Assembly (NCBI GenBank): GCA_965371245.1
Contig: CBDUXT010000004.1
Coordinates: forward strand, 1-64,000
DNA: 64,000 nucleotides
Reading direction: 5' to 3'
Source: CBDUXT01 sp965371245
GTDB taxonomy: Bacteria > Planctomycetota > Phycisphaerae > UBA1845
Shown here one piece after another: positions 15,897 to 24,673 of the stretch (its first letter is position 1; each line of letters starts with the position of its first letter). The notes under the pieces are model-generated. The model did not search any database. It was not told the DNA's origin and saw nothing but the letters and a program-made list of their open reading frames with translations. The position numbers and the translations under genes were made by a program.

Positions 15897-18654
15897 GAAT
15901 CCACTGCGATCCATCGTCCTCGCCGGGCTTGTCTCCATGGGCGCGGCGGGACTCTGTGCACAGGCGCCGACCGATGCTTCTCGGGAGCGTCCGGCGGAGG
16001 CCGTACGCCTGGGCACGGCGGTATTTCGCGCGGGGCTTCAGAAGCTCGGCTTGACCGAGTTGCTCGATCTCCACCTCCGCGAGTTTCCACCGGCCGACGA
16101 AACCGAAGCGCTGTTGATGCGGCGCGAGGTGAAGCTTGCCGAGTTCGCGGACGCCGCCCGCCCACGCGAGGCTCGCCGGGCCGCTGTCGCCGAAGCCAAC
16201 GAAACCCTTGAGCGTCTGATCGAATTGAACAGCACCGATCCGCGGCGCCTGGAGTGGCGCTTCACGCTCGCTCATTCGCTGATCTACGACGAAGCGGACG
16301 AGTTTCTGACGAATATCCTCTATCGCGGCGGTTCGTCGGCCGATCGCGAGCGCCTGGCCGCCGCCGCGGGTCGAGCGGTGGTTTCGCTCCAGAGACTGTT
16401 GCGCGAGTTGTCAACCGAGTTCGACCGCATCGACCAACTCTCCGTGGCCGCTTTCGACAAGGTCGAAAAGAGCGGCTTCATCGACAGGCTGGATGCGTTA
16501 CTTCCGCGGGCGGAGTACCTACAGCTATGGGCTCTGTTCTATGACGCGCTCCCGCGCGAGGGTGATTCGCCGGTGCGTCTGCGCAGCCTCACCGACCTGA
16601 CGGCGCGCCTCTCCGCACCGCCGTCCATTCTGGAAACGCCTCACGAGACGAGCCACGTTCAGGTGCAGGCGTTGCTGCTTGGGGGGATGGCGTTTCGGCG
16701 GCTCAACAAACATGAGACCGCGGGCGAGTATCTGGACCGGGCGATCGGCGTGGCCGACGGAATCGCGGATGCCGGCGAGCGCCGGCGCGTCGATTGGGCC
16801 GTCATGCTCTCACGGATCGAAGGGGTTCGCAACGAACGGGATCGGACGCGCTACGACGCGGCGCTGGCCCGTTTGGCGCTGTTTCGGCGCGACGTGAGCC
16901 AGCGTCATCGCGATGATTTCGGTCTACAGGTGGTGGCCGGGTTGCTCGAGCGATCGATATTCCGCGACCGTGCCGAAAGAGCGGTCCGGAAGGGTCGTAG
17001 CGCCGCGGCGGAGCGCTATCGGGCACAGGCTTGGGAACCGTTGGCCCGGCTGGCGCGCTCCAGCAAGCAGCGCCGCGATGAGCTGTACGCCATGCTCTAC
17101 GAGGATCTCGCCACGGACGTCGCGCCGGAGACGCTCGACGCGTTCGAGCGGGCGGTGCTGATCGCCGGGCTTCAGTTCGACGCCGGGCAATCGCCGGACC
17201 GCGCCGAGGGGTTGCTACGGCGGGCGCTGTTGGTGGGTGAGGGCTTTCTCGCCGAACGGGCGCCCGCCGCGCGGCCGCTCGTGCCGGAGGTCTTGTTCAA
17301 CGTGGCCGTCGTTCAGTACCGCCTTGGGGATGTCGTGGGCGCCGCCCGCCGCTTTCTCGAGGTTGCCCGAGAACACACGACCTTCCCCGAGGCGCCACAG
17401 GCCGCCACACTCGCCGTGCAGCTCGGCGCTGAGTTGTACGGCGACGCCATATTGAAACTGCATCCAGAGGTACAGCAGCTTTATCGAGACGCGCTGGTGA
17501 CGCTGTCGGCCGGTTACGGCGACACCCAGGCGGGACGGTACTGGCGGTTCTACCACGCTCAGTTTCTCGAAGACCTCGGTGAGTTCGACACGGCCGCCGC
17601 GCAGTACGCCCTCGTCGAGCCGCGGCACGAGCACGCGCTGGAAAGCGCGTTCTCCCGTGCTCGTTGCTTGTCTCGCGTCGTTCAACAGCTCGCATTGGGG
17701 GGGCGGACAGGCCCCGTGGTGCTCCAACGCCGGACGGATGAGTTTACCGAAGCGCGGCGAGCCTTCGTCACGCGTGCGACCGGTGCCCTTTCCGACAGCC
17801 CGGCGCCGGCGCGGGCCCAAGCCGTGTCGAACCTCTTGGCGCGAGCCCGCGTCTTGTCGGCCGAGATGCAGGTGCTTCCCCACGTCGATCATCCAGGCAA
17901 GGCGATCGAGACGCTCGCCGAGTTTGAAGCGGCGTTCCCAGGTCAAGCGGCGCTTGCCGGTCGGGTGTGGCGCGTCCGGCTGCTGGCCTATGAAAGACTG
18001 GGGCGACTTGACGACGCGACGGAGGCGATCCCGGCCTATCTGGCGGCCGGTCCAGAAAACGGGGCGGCCATGTTGCAATCGCTCTACGTGTCCCTGGCCG
18101 ACCAGATCCAAGCGTTGCGCGAGATAGGTGACACGGTGGAGGCACGGAGAAAGGCGGACATGGCGCTCGTGCTCGCGCGGCAGATGCATGAAGCCGGCAT
18201 GAAGACCGACGCCTCTTCTTTCGGGATGGATCGGGCGATGCTGGTGATCCAGCTTGCCGAAGCCAACCTCCGCGCGGGCCGCTATGAACGCGCGCGCGAT
18301 CTGTTGGCGCCGCTCCTTCCCGCGGCCGACGTGTCCGATGCCGTCCGTCAATCCCGTGATCTGCGGGTTCTTGCCGCCCACGCCGAGGCTCTGTTTCATC
18401 TCGGCGAGCACGCCAAGGCCTTGCCGGCGTTCAACCGTTTGGCGACGACGCTCTCGGTGACCGATCCGATTCGTTGGAAGTCGCTGCTACGCGATCTCCA
18501 GTGCCGCACGGTGCTGGCCCACCCTCCGCGCGGCATCATCAAGGTCATCGACCAACAGGGTCACCTGTTCCCCGAGATGGGCGGCAAGGCGCTGGCGGCC
18601 GAGTTCCAGAAACTCAGGCGAGAGAACGAACGCCGCGCCGACAGCGGCGGATAG
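15877..18654 (+). CDS. Large periplasmic TPR-like protein at end of VWA-Exb operon
   Basis: About 925 residues. A TTG at 15877 (AGGA 10 nt upstream) or a GTG at 15886 starts the protein, overlapping the second exbD gene by about 20 bp. A signal peptide ends near AAGLCAQA. The rest is helical, with repeats of TPR/solenoid character (GGMAFRRLNKHETAGEYLDR, FNVAVVQYRLGDVVGAARRF, LRAGRYERARDLLAPLLP). The family is not recognised. The overlap with exbD implies it works with the ExbB/ExbD complex, perhaps as the periplasmic effector in place of TonB or TolA; this is inference. Confidence 0.8.
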   Translation: MLSVNPKNPLRSIVLAGLVSMGAAGLCAQAPTDASRERPAEAVRLGTAVFRAGLQKLGLTELLDLHLREFPPADETEALLMRREVKLAEFADAARPREARRAAVAEANETLERLIELNSTDPRRLEWRFTLAHSLIYDEADEFLTNILYRGGSSADRERLAAAAGRAVVSLQRLLRELSTEFDRIDQLSVAAFDKVEKSGFIDRLDALLPRAEYLQLWALFYDALPREGDSPVRLRSLTDLTARLSAPPSILETPHETSHVQVQALLLGGMAFRRLNKHETAGEYLDRAIGVADGIADAGERRRVDWAVMLSRIEGVRNERDRTRYDAALARLALFRRDVSQRHRDDFGLQVVAGLLERSIFRDRAERAVRKGRSAAAERYRAQAWEPLARLARSSKQRRDELYAMLYEDLATDVAPETLDAFERAVLIAGLQFDAGQSPDRAEGLLRRALLVGEGFLAERAPAARPLVPEVLFNVAVVQYRLGDVVGAARRFLEVAREHTTFPEAPQAATLAVQLGAELYGDAILKLHPEVQQLYRDALVTLSAGYGDTQAGRYWRFYHAQFLEDLGEFDTAAAQYALVEPRHEHALESAFSRARCLSRVVQQLALGGRTGPVVLQRRTDEFTEARRAFVTRATGALSDSPAPARAQAVSNLLARARVLSAEMQVLPHVDHPGKAIETLAEFEAAFPGQAALAGRVWRVRLLAYERLGRLDDATEAIPAYLAAGPENGAAMLQSLYVSLADQIQALREIGDTVEARRKADMALVLARQMHEAGMKTDASSFGMDRAMLVIQLAEANLRAGRYERARDLLAPLLPAADVSDAVRQSRDLRVLAAHAEALFHLGEHAKALPAFNRLATTLSVTDPIRWKSLLRDLQCRTVLAHPPRGIIKVIDQQGHLFPEMGGKALAAEFQKLRRENERRADSGG

Positions 18655-18787
18655 CGAAGCATGGGTACGACCCTACGGCTGACGATTTGGACTTCCTTGA
18701 AGTTGCCGGCATGGGCCGGTAGCATCGCGTCGATCATGCGAGTGACCATCGGCGTGAACGCCGAGGCTGGTTGAGACGGCGGCGAGT

Positions 18788-19423
18788 ATGAAGAAACCCA
18801 AAGGTGATGACCGGCCACCGCAGACGCCTCCACCCAGGCGCCGTGCATCGACTGGTACACGTGGAGATGGTGAGGCCGCCCGCGGCGGGATGTTCGGCTG
18901 GTTCTATGCCAAGCGCCCGGTCCTGGGCTTCGTCGTCCTGTTCGCCACCCTGATGGTCGCTTTCTACGCCGTCACACTCTATGTGAGCGTCGTGGACAAG
19001 AAGATTCTTCCAGCGTACATGCGTGCCAACGCGAGCGCCTCGGCCGCCATCCTCAACCTGTTCGGCGAGGGCGCGACGGCCCGCGGAACCGCGGTGACGT
19101 CGAGCCGGTACTCGGTCGATATCCGGCACGGGTGTGACGCCATCGAGCCGTCGGCCTTGTTCCTCGCCGCCGTGCTGGCGTTCCCGGCCTCTTTCCGCTC
19201 GAAGCTCCCCGGCCTGCTGATCGGTACCCTTGTGCTGGCCATGATAAACCTGGTTCGAATCGTCAGTCTCTTCTACACGGGGATCTACTGGAACAAGTGG
19301 TTTGAGGTGATGCATCGCGACGTGTGGCAGCCTGTGTTCATTCTTCTCGCGCTGACGTTCTGGGTCATCTGGGCCTGGTGGTCCGCGTCCGTTCCCACAC
19401 CGAAATCCAATGTCTCCGATTAA
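18788..19423 (+). CDS. Exosortase/archaeosortase-family transpeptidase, module 1 (XrtH-like)
   Basis: 211 residues, multi-pass membrane protein. The exosortase triad is visible: Cys116 in RHGCDAIEPS, Arg157 in INLVRIVS, and His176 in EVMHRDVW. These cysteine transpeptidases cleave C-terminal CTERM signals (short motif, membrane helix, basic tail) on exported proteins. Short length and the partner gene suggest the exosortase H class, whose substrates carry IPTLxxWG-like signals; two such tails occur at 57 and 61 kb here. The next gene overlaps it by 14 bp. The 134 bp before it show no feature I can name. Confidence 0.85.
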   Translation: MKKPKGDDRPPQTPPPRRRASTGTRGDGEAARGGMFGWFYAKRPVLGFVVLFATLMVAFYAVTLYVSVVDKKILPAYMRANASASAAILNLFGEGATARGTAVTSSRYSVDIRHGCDAIEPSALFLAAVLAFPASFRSKLPGLLIGTLVLAMINLVRIVSLFYTGIYWNKWFEVMHRDVWQPVFILLALTFWVIWAWWSASVPTPKSNVSD

Positions 19424-20078
19424 GCGGACGTGCGTCTTTTTCTTTTTATGCGTAGCGGTCTACGCATTGCTCGTCGCGCCGTGGCCCGGCGTGCTGGACG
19501 CCTATCGCGCGGGTTTTCGGCGCGCGGGAGACGTCCTTTTCTACCGAGTCGGCGGCGGCGTGTCCGTGCAGTTCAAGCCGCTTGTAACCGAGCGGGTTGG
19601 TGCGGACACAACACTTAAACTGACGCGAGTCGGTCCGTCGCCGGCCGTCAAGCAAATGGACATCGACGCGGCCTACCTGGCCTATCGTCCCGCGGCGTTC
19701 CTCGTGGCACTCGTGTTGGCCACACCCATCCCCTGGCGGCGCCGCCTGTTCGCCCTCGGGTGGGGGCTTCTGGGGATTCATCTCTTCGTGGCGCTGCGCG
19801 TGGGCGTTCAACTCGTGGCGGTCTTGTCCGTCGGCGATGCCGTGAGCGTTTTTTCGTTTTCACCCGCCGTGACCGAGGCCGTCCAAAAGATCGCGCTGGT
19901 CCTGTTTCGCGCGCCGGCTACCTCCTACACGGCGCCGGCATTCATCTGGCTCGTCGTAACGTTCCGGCGGGATGACTGGCAACGTCTGATGTCCAAGCCC
20001 AAACCGCCGGCCGCCCCCAAGCCCAGCCGGCTGCTTCGCAAGCCTCGCCCCGTGTCTCGTTCCGATGCCAAGTCCTGA
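19410..20078 (+). CDS. Exosortase-associated membrane protein, module 1
   Basis: 222 residues with an N-terminal membrane helix, a periplasmic stretch, and a C-terminal membrane region. The segment AYRPAAFLVALVLATPIPWR...RLFALGWGLLGIHLFVALR closely parallels GYLPTAVLLALIVATPIALT...LRSLGLGIVLIHLFIALR in the product of the gene at 62183, so the two are paralogues. Each follows and overlaps an exosortase gene. Its role is not known to me; it could help the exosortase recognise or release substrates. It overlaps the rsmJ gene downstream by 14 bp. Confidence 0.75.
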   Translation: MSPIKRTCVFFFLCVAVYALLVAPWPGVLDAYRAGFRRAGDVLFYRVGGGVSVQFKPLVTERVGADTTLKLTRVGPSPAVKQMDIDAAYLAYRPAAFLVALVLATPIPWRRRLFALGWGLLGIHLFVALRVGVQLVAVLSVGDAVSVFSFSPAVTEAVQKIALVLFRAPATSYTAPAFIWLVVTFRRDDWQRLMSKPKPPAAPKPSRLLRKPRPVSRSDAKS

Positions 20079-20895
20079 CGCGGCGACATCCCCTCGGCCA
20101 TCCGTCGCGGTTGCCGCCGAGTTGGACGCCGCTGCGCCGGACCTTGGAGATCGTGCGGCCGCGATGGCGGTAGCGCTTCATCTTCCCTACCTCTCGTTGC
20201 GAGATGCCGAGACCGCGCCGCTCGATTTTCTTCTTGTCGCCACGTCGCGCCGGGTTGAACTTCGCGACATGTGCGATCGCGCGGCTGGACCCATCCATGT
20301 CGATTTCGTCCGAGGGCCTACGGCGTTTCGCGGCGACGGCGCTTCTCGACGACAGCCGATCGCGCGGGCCGTCGGAATCGATCGCGGTTTCCTGTCGGTT
20401 GTTGACGCGACGGCCGGTCTCGGGCGTGATGCGTTTCTGCTGGCGTGTCTGGGCTGCGAGGTTCTGGCGATCGAGCGCTCCGTGGTTCTCGGCGCGCTCG
20501 TTCTCGACGGGCTGACCCGCGGCCTCGCCGACGGGGGCGATTCGCTTCGTGAGATACTGAAACGCATCACCTTGGTCGTGGATGATGGCCGGCGGGTTCT
20601 TGGCGGAATCGGGGAGTCGCAACGTCCCGACGTGGTCTACCTTGACCCGATGTACCCCGCGGCGCGGCGCCGTCTGCCCAAGAAAGAGATGCAGGTGTGC
20701 CGCCGGTTGGTGGGCAGCGACGAGGACGCGTCCTCGCTTCTTGCCGTCGCGCGGGCGGTTGCACGCCGGCGAGTCGTCGTCAAGCGGCACCCCGCCGCGC
20801 CCCCGTTGGTGCCGGATGTAGCCATGAGCTACCCAGGCAAACAGGCTTGCTTCGACGTCTATCATCCAGTCGCACGCTCGGACGCCGATTCGTGA
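20065..20895 (+). CDS. rsmJ: 16S rRNA (guanine-N2) methyltransferase RsmJ-like
   Basis: 276 residues, class I SAM-dependent methyltransferase. The SAM-binding loop is VVDATAGLGRDAFLLACLG, followed by an acidic strand (LAIERS), the catalytic region VVYLDPMYP, and C-terminal VVVKRH and SYPGKQACFDVY. These match RsmJ (YhiQ), which methylates G1516 of 16S rRNA. It overlaps the exosortase partner gene by 14 bp, which looks like chance co-transcription. Confidence 0.82.
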   Translation: MPSPDAATSPRPSVAVAAELDAAAPDLGDRAAAMAVALHLPYLSLRDAETAPLDFLLVATSRRVELRDMCDRAAGPIHVDFVRGPTAFRGDGASRRQPIARAVGIDRGFLSVVDATAGLGRDAFLLACLGCEVLAIERSVVLGALVLDGLTRGLADGGDSLREILKRITLVVDDGRRVLGGIGESQRPDVVYLDPMYPAARRRLPKKEMQVCRRLVGSDEDASSLLAVARAVARRRVVVKRHPAAPPLVPDVAMSYPGKQACFDVYHPVARSDADS

Positions 20896-21020
20896 TCAGC
20901 ATCGTTTGTTCGACGCCGATGCGCGCCTCCCTTGCACCCGCCGTCCCCGTTGCGTACGATGAATGCTCTGCATTGGGACATGGGATGCTCTTCATTGGTC
21001 GGCGACGCGGAAGGGGAGCC

Positions 21021-21497
21021 ATGAAAAGCGATCTGGATACGGTAGCGGCGGCGATCGGGCGAATCCCCAGCGGCTGCTCGATTCTGACGGTCGAGGATGA
21101 CGGTGAATCCACGGGCGTGCTCGTTTCTTGGGTTCAGCAGGCCTCCTTCGAGCCGCCGGCCATCACCGTTTGCTTGAAACGCGGGCGCCCGGTGGCCGGG
21201 CTGGTCGATCGATCGCAACGCTTTCTGCTGAACGTGATCGGGGAGGATCCTTCGCAGATGTTCAAGCACTTCGGCAAGGGCTTCTCGCTTGAGCAAGACG
21301 CGTTCTCGGGGCTGGCGGTCCGCTCAACGGAGTTTGGTCCGCTCATCGAGTCGTGTATCGCGCACCTGGGGTGTCAGCTTATCGAGAAGGTCTCGGTCGG
21401 CGATCACGACGTCTATGTTGCCGAGGTCGTCGGGGCGGGCGTGGTGGAGGACGCCAGACCATACACCCACCTTCGCAAGAATGGGCTTTCCTATTGA
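21021..21497 (+). CDS. Flavin reductase-like FMN-binding protein
   Basis: 158 residues of the flavin-reductase (split-barrel FMN-binding) family: AAIGRIPSGCSILTVEDDGE, SWVQQASFEPPAITVCL, RFLLNVIGED, then AHLGCQLIEKV...HDVYVAEVVGAG near the end. Likely an NAD(P)H-dependent flavin reductase or FMN-binding partner of a flavoprotein. The ATG at 21021 is preceded by AAGGGGAG at ideal spacing; longer frames upstream overlap rsmJ and lack homology. Confidence 0.8.
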   Translation: MKSDLDTVAAAIGRIPSGCSILTVEDDGESTGVLVSWVQQASFEPPAITVCLKRGRPVAGLVDRSQRFLLNVIGEDPSQMFKHFGKGFSLEQDAFSGLAVRSTEFGPLIESCIAHLGCQLIEKVSVGDHDVYVAEVVGAGVVEDARPYTHLRKNGLSY

Positions 21498-21597
21498 GTC
21501 GGCCAAGAACCTATCCCGGAATGGTGAGACCCCGGTATCTTGCCGGTGTCTTCAAGGGATGGAGCCCGCGCCAATGGCGTGATAGGAATCGCGCGTA

Positions 21598-21652
21598 GGG
21601 CGGGCTGTTGCCCGCCTTGTTGCGATCGAACGGCGGGCAATAGCCCGGCCCC
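21598..21652. repeat. Long hairpin cassette GGGCGGGCTGTTGCCC.. / ..GGGCAATAGCCC
   Basis: A self-complementary 55-bp element: GGCGGGCTGTTGCCCGCC pairs with GGCGGGCAATAGCCCGGCC. A close copy is at 24365-24419, and a partial one near 41714-41735. It sits between two converging genes. Confidence 0.7.
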
Positions 21653-21654
21653 AC

Positions 21655-21969
21655 TCATCGAGAAGATGCCGGCGGGCGCTTCTCTTCCACGCTGCGAACC
21701 TTTGCCTCGATCGTCTGCGTCCGATCGGTGCGCGTGCCGAGCTTGATGGTTGTGGAGATGCGTGGGGCGCCCATCTTGTGGACGGTCTCGTGGCATCGCC
21801 TGACGGCCGCCAGCACGGTGTCCCATTCACCTTCCACGGTTGTTCCATAGGCGTGCAGGTGCGGGGTGAGCCCCGCGTCGGTGAACACGCCCTGGCAGGC
21901 GGCGATGTACTTCGAGACCGATACACCCACGCCGATGGGAACCAGGCACAAGTCCAGGATGACATTCAT
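21655..21969 (-). CDS. MTH1187/YkoF-family thiamine-binding-like protein
   Basis: 104 residues of the small UPF0045/MTH1187 family: MNVILDLCLVPIGVGVSVSK, YGTTVEGEWDTVLAAVRRC, and a C-terminal helix (TQTIEAKVRSVEE). Members form tetramers and some bind thiamine or related small ligands; the ligand here is unknown. The start at 21969 has AAGGGA 8 nt upstream; the longer frame upstream has no homology. Confidence 0.82.
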   Translation of the reverse strand: MNVILDLCLVPIGVGVSVSKYIAACQGVFTDAGLTPHLHAYGTTVEGEWDTVLAAVRRCHETVHKMGAPRISTTIKLGTRTDRTQTIEAKVRSVEEKRPPASSR

Positions 21970-22207
21970 GACGGCATTCCCTTGTCGAAGGCCAACGCGA
22001 CAGGTAGGGCGGGCCGTGCCCGCCACTGCCTTTGTGTTCCGCGCGGCAACGCCTGTCGCAGTCTGGTGGACTCGGGCCGCTCGACACGACATGGCGGTCG
22101 GCGCCGCCCCTTCGGATCATAAGCGAAACCAGCCGCGACGGCACGGGTGGACCGGTCCCGACCGGTCCCAAGAGCCTTTCGCATGGCGACGGAAACGGTA
22201 GCGGCTC

Positions 22208-22570
22208 GTGGCGTTCACCCGACTGATGGACGTCGCGCGCTGCCGCCCAGGGCAGGGTACGTTCGTTGAGCACGCCGGTCGCGAGCTGGCCGTCTTCTTG
22301 TTGCCTGATCCCGAGCGCGTCTTTGTGATCGACAACGCCTGCCCCCACTCCGGGGGGAACCTCTCGGCGGGAGATGTGGTCGGGAATGCTGTGACGTGTC
22401 CGTGGCACCAATGGGCGTTCGCCCTTGATACCGGCCTCTGTACACTTTCCTCCCGCGCCCGCGTGACTCGCTATCCGGCCGAGGTGCGTGACGGCGCCGT
22501 GTGGGTCGAGTTGCCGCCCGGGTCCGGCGCGCCTTCGGGTTACACGCGCGGCGCGTGCGGTTCGACGTGA
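22208..22570 (+). CDS. Rieske [2Fe-2S] ferredoxin-like protein
   Basis: 120 residues. Both Rieske ligand pairs are visible: C-x-H in NACPHSGGNLS and C-x2-H in TCPWHQWAFALDTG. The layout matches the NirD/biphenyl-dioxygenase ferredoxin type of soluble electron carrier. There is no partner oxygenase or nitrite reductase nearby, so the electron acceptor is unknown. GTG start. Its 3' end overlaps the convergent CDF transporter gene by 31 bp. Confidence 0.82.
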   Translation: MAFTRLMDVARCRPGQGTFVEHAGRELAVFLLPDPERVFVIDNACPHSGGNLSAGDVVGNAVTCPWHQWAFALDTGLCTLSSRARVTRYPAEVRDGAVWVELPPGSGAPSGYTRGACGST

Positions 22571-23478
22571 ACGAGAACATCGGCGACTTGTGCCCACTCG
22601 TCCCTGATGCGGTTCTTTACGGCATGGGCGATGTCGTGCGCCTCCAGGACCGTCAAGGAGGGGTTCACTTCCAGGTGGAGGTCGATGTACAGCCGAGGCC
22701 CCATCTTGCGCACGAGGACCTTCTCAACGGCTTGTGCTCCTTCAACCTCCAGGGCCGCGGCTCGAAACCCGTCCGCCAGGTTCGCCGGGGGCTTGGTGTC
22801 CATCAGCTCGAGGACCGCCAAGCGGGTAAACCGCAGTCCGTTTCCAGCGATGAGCAGGCACGCCAACAGCGCCGCCCAGTCGTCGGCGGATTCGTAGCCC
22901 GCGCCGCCGACGAGCGCGACGGTGATGCCCATGGCCGCGGCGGCGGAGGTGACGGCGTCTCCGCGATGGTGCCAGGCGTCGGCACTGAGCGCGGTGCTGC
23001 CGATGCGCTCGCCCGTTTGTAGAAGGAACCGATACATGCCCTCTTTGATCAGAATCACGGCGATAAGGACGATGAGGGTATACGAGGCCGGAGATGCGTG
23101 CGGCAGGCGGATGTGGTGAATGGCTTCGGAGGCAATCCACACCGCGGCCACCACCAAGAGCAGCGCGACGACGAGTCCCGCGAGTGGATCGGCCTTGCCG
23201 TGACCGTAGGGATGATTCTCATCGGCCGGACGCGAGGCGATGACCATCCCGCCCCATACGATCGCGCCGCTCAACACGTCGCCGAGTGATTCGACCGCGT
23301 CCGCGATGAGCGCGTACGAGTTGCCGGCGACCCCCGTTGCCAGTTTGACCAGCGCCAGAGCGACGTTCAGGGCGACGCTAAGCAGCGAGGCACGGCGAGC
23401 TTTCGCGAGTGAATCATCCACACCGAGAGCGTAGCGGCGATCGGTCTCACTTTCACGCACGCGCGGCGTGGACCGCAT
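22540..23478 (-). CDS. Cation diffusion facilitator (divalent metal efflux)
   Basis: 312 residues, CDF family. Six membrane segments are suggested, with metal-site residues in ADAVESLGD and AWHHRGDAVTS (the two HxxxD/DxxxD sites) and the HPYGHGKADP loop. A cytoplasmic C-terminal domain follows (GAQAVEKVLVRKMGPRLYID). It probably exports Zn2+, Fe2+, Mn2+ or similar in exchange for protons; the metal cannot be assigned. The true start may be a GTG near 23421, because the first 20 residues look non-conserved. Confidence 0.87.
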   Translation of the reverse strand: MRSTPRVRESETDRRYALGVDDSLAKARRASLLSVALNVALALVKLATGVAGNSYALIADAVESLGDVLSGAIVWGGMVIASRPADENHPYGHGKADPLAGLVVALLLVVAAVWIASEAIHHIRLPHASPASYTLIVLIAVILIKEGMYRFLLQTGERIGSTALSADAWHHRGDAVTSAAAAMGITVALVGGAGYESADDWAALLACLLIAGNGLRFTRLAVLELMDTKPPANLADGFRAAALEVEGAQAVEKVLVRKMGPRLYIDLHLEVNPSLTVLEAHDIAHAVKNRIRDEWAQVADVLVHVEPHAPRV

Positions 23479-23631
23479 CCGCCTCTCCGTTCCATCGCTA
23501 TGGCAAGCGGATCATCATTCGACAAACTCGCGCGTTGGGCATATGGTGTTCTCGTTCCAACGATGCTTCACGGGCCGGCGGTTTGCGCAGCGGACGAATC
23601 GCCTTCCGTCGGCTTCCAAGGAGTGGGTTGC

Positions 23632-24297
23632 ATGCTTATCAAGATTTGCGGGGTCACGACCGCCGACGACGCACGCTTTGCCTTGGACGCCGGCGCCGAC
23701 TGGGTCGGTCTGAACCTCGTCGGCGGCCCGCGGCGGATCGAGCCGTCCATCCTTGCGGACATCGTCCCCGCCTTGGACAACCCCGAATCGGTGGTCGTTC
23801 TGCTTTCCTTTCGCTTGGGTTTTGTCGATGCGGACCTTCTAACCCAACTGCGCGACCTGGGGATCAAACGGGTGCAGCTCTACGGGGACGATCCGGCCGG
23901 CGCGATTCGGTCTGTGGGTAACGAGGGCATGGACGCGATTGTCGTGCAGCACGTCCGTGACGAGGGGTCTCTGAAGGAAGTCACGAGCGTCCTCGACGGT
24001 TGCGGAGCGCATCGCCCGAGCCACGTACTCCTCGACGCCGCGATGCCGGGGAAACTCGGCGGAACCGGTGTGCGCGCCGACTGGGACGCGATCGGCGATG
24101 CCGCCTTGAAGGGATGGTTCCGGGGTTGGCCGCCGTTCATCTTGGCCGGGGGATTGAACGCCGAGAATGTGGCCGAGGCGATCGGCACGGTGCGCCCCGC
24201 GGGTGTGGACGTCAGCTCAGGGGTGGAAGCGGAGTTCGGCCGCAAAGACCTGGACAAGGTTCGACGTTTCATCGAGGCCGCGCGAGCGGTCCGCTAG
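23632..24297 (+). CDS. trpF: Phosphoribosylanthranilate isomerase-like protein
   Basis: 221 residues, TIM-barrel of the TrpF family: KICGVTTADDARFALDAGAD at the N-terminus (catalytic Cys in KICG), general-acid Asp in LLDAAMPGKLGGTG, and phosphate-binding ILAGGLNAENVAEAI and GVDVSSGVE. It isomerises phosphoribosyl anthranilate in tryptophan synthesis. The ATG follows AAGGAG (spacing about 10); the longer frame upstream overlaps the promoter region. No other trp gene is adjacent. Confidence 0.85.
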   Translation: MLIKICGVTTADDARFALDAGADWVGLNLVGGPRRIEPSILADIVPALDNPESVVVLLSFRLGFVDADLLTQLRDLGIKRVQLYGDDPAGAIRSVGNEGMDAIVVQHVRDEGSLKEVTSVLDGCGAHRPSHVLLDAAMPGKLGGTGVRADWDAIGDAALKGWFRGWPPFILAGGLNAENVAEAIGTVRPAGVDVSSGVEAEFGRKDLDKVRRFIEAARAVR

Positions 24298-24364
24298 TGC
24301 CGTTTCCAAAAACGTCTGCGCCGCTTCGAGCCAACCCATCTTATACGGTCGCGGCTCGGAAAGT

Positions 24365-24419
24365 GGGGCGGGCTGTTGCCCGCTGCGCGACGGCCGGAAG
24401 GCGGGCAATAGCCGGCCCC
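24365..24419. repeat. Second copy of the GGGCGGGCTGTTGCCC hairpin cassette
   Basis: Nearly the same hairpin as at 21598-21652. It abuts the point where homology of the IS110-type transposase fragment stops (about 24414), so it may have inserted there or formed the deletion boundary. A half-copy of the 3775-type repeat (ACGGTCGCGGCTCGGA) precedes it at 24345. Confidence 0.7.
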
Positions 24420-24612
24420 AGCCAAAGGTTCCTTCCATGATCACCGGTGTTCCCGCGGGCCAATCGCTCAACTGCCTGCGCAGCCGAACGCGGTTGTCGT
24501 GCTCGAGCCGTTGCCGCCAAATGATGCGACCGTCCTCATCCCGGGCCGTGATTCGGCTGAACAGCCGATGGCAATCACAACCCACCTGTGCTACCGTTCG
24601 ATTCGTCTTCAT
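24414..24612 (-). pseudogene. IS110-family transposase, N-terminal fragment
   Basis: The first roughly 66 codons match the N-terminus of IS110-type (DEDD) transposases: VAQVGCDCHRLFSRITARD with the first acidic residue, DEDGRIIWRQRLEHDNRV, and PAGTPVIMEGTFGWG with the conserved Glu. After GTFGWG the frame runs into the palindromic cassette and the homology is lost. The remaining DEDD residues and the Ser-containing C-terminal domain are absent, so it cannot transpose by itself. Confidence 0.75.
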
Positions 24613-24673
24613 GGCTGTCTCCCAATGTCCATGTTCTCACGCCGGAGATCTTATACTCCGGCGGGAGACAGCC
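24613..24673 (-). other. Nested hairpin abutting the IS110 relic start codon
   Basis: GGCTGTCTCCC (24613-24623) pairs with GGGAGACAGCC (24663-24673); inside, CGCCGGAG (24640-24647) pairs with CTCCGGCG (24656-24663). The structure touches the start codon of the transposase fragment. In IS110 elements the noncoding end before the transposase encodes the bridge RNA, so this may be a relic of that RNA or of the element end. It is a structural guess only. Confidence 0.45.

Noticed and set aside
24217..24413. Continuation of the IS110 transposase frame
   Set aside because: The frame stays open but enters a palindromic cassette and then the antisense of trpF; homology ends at GTFGWG.
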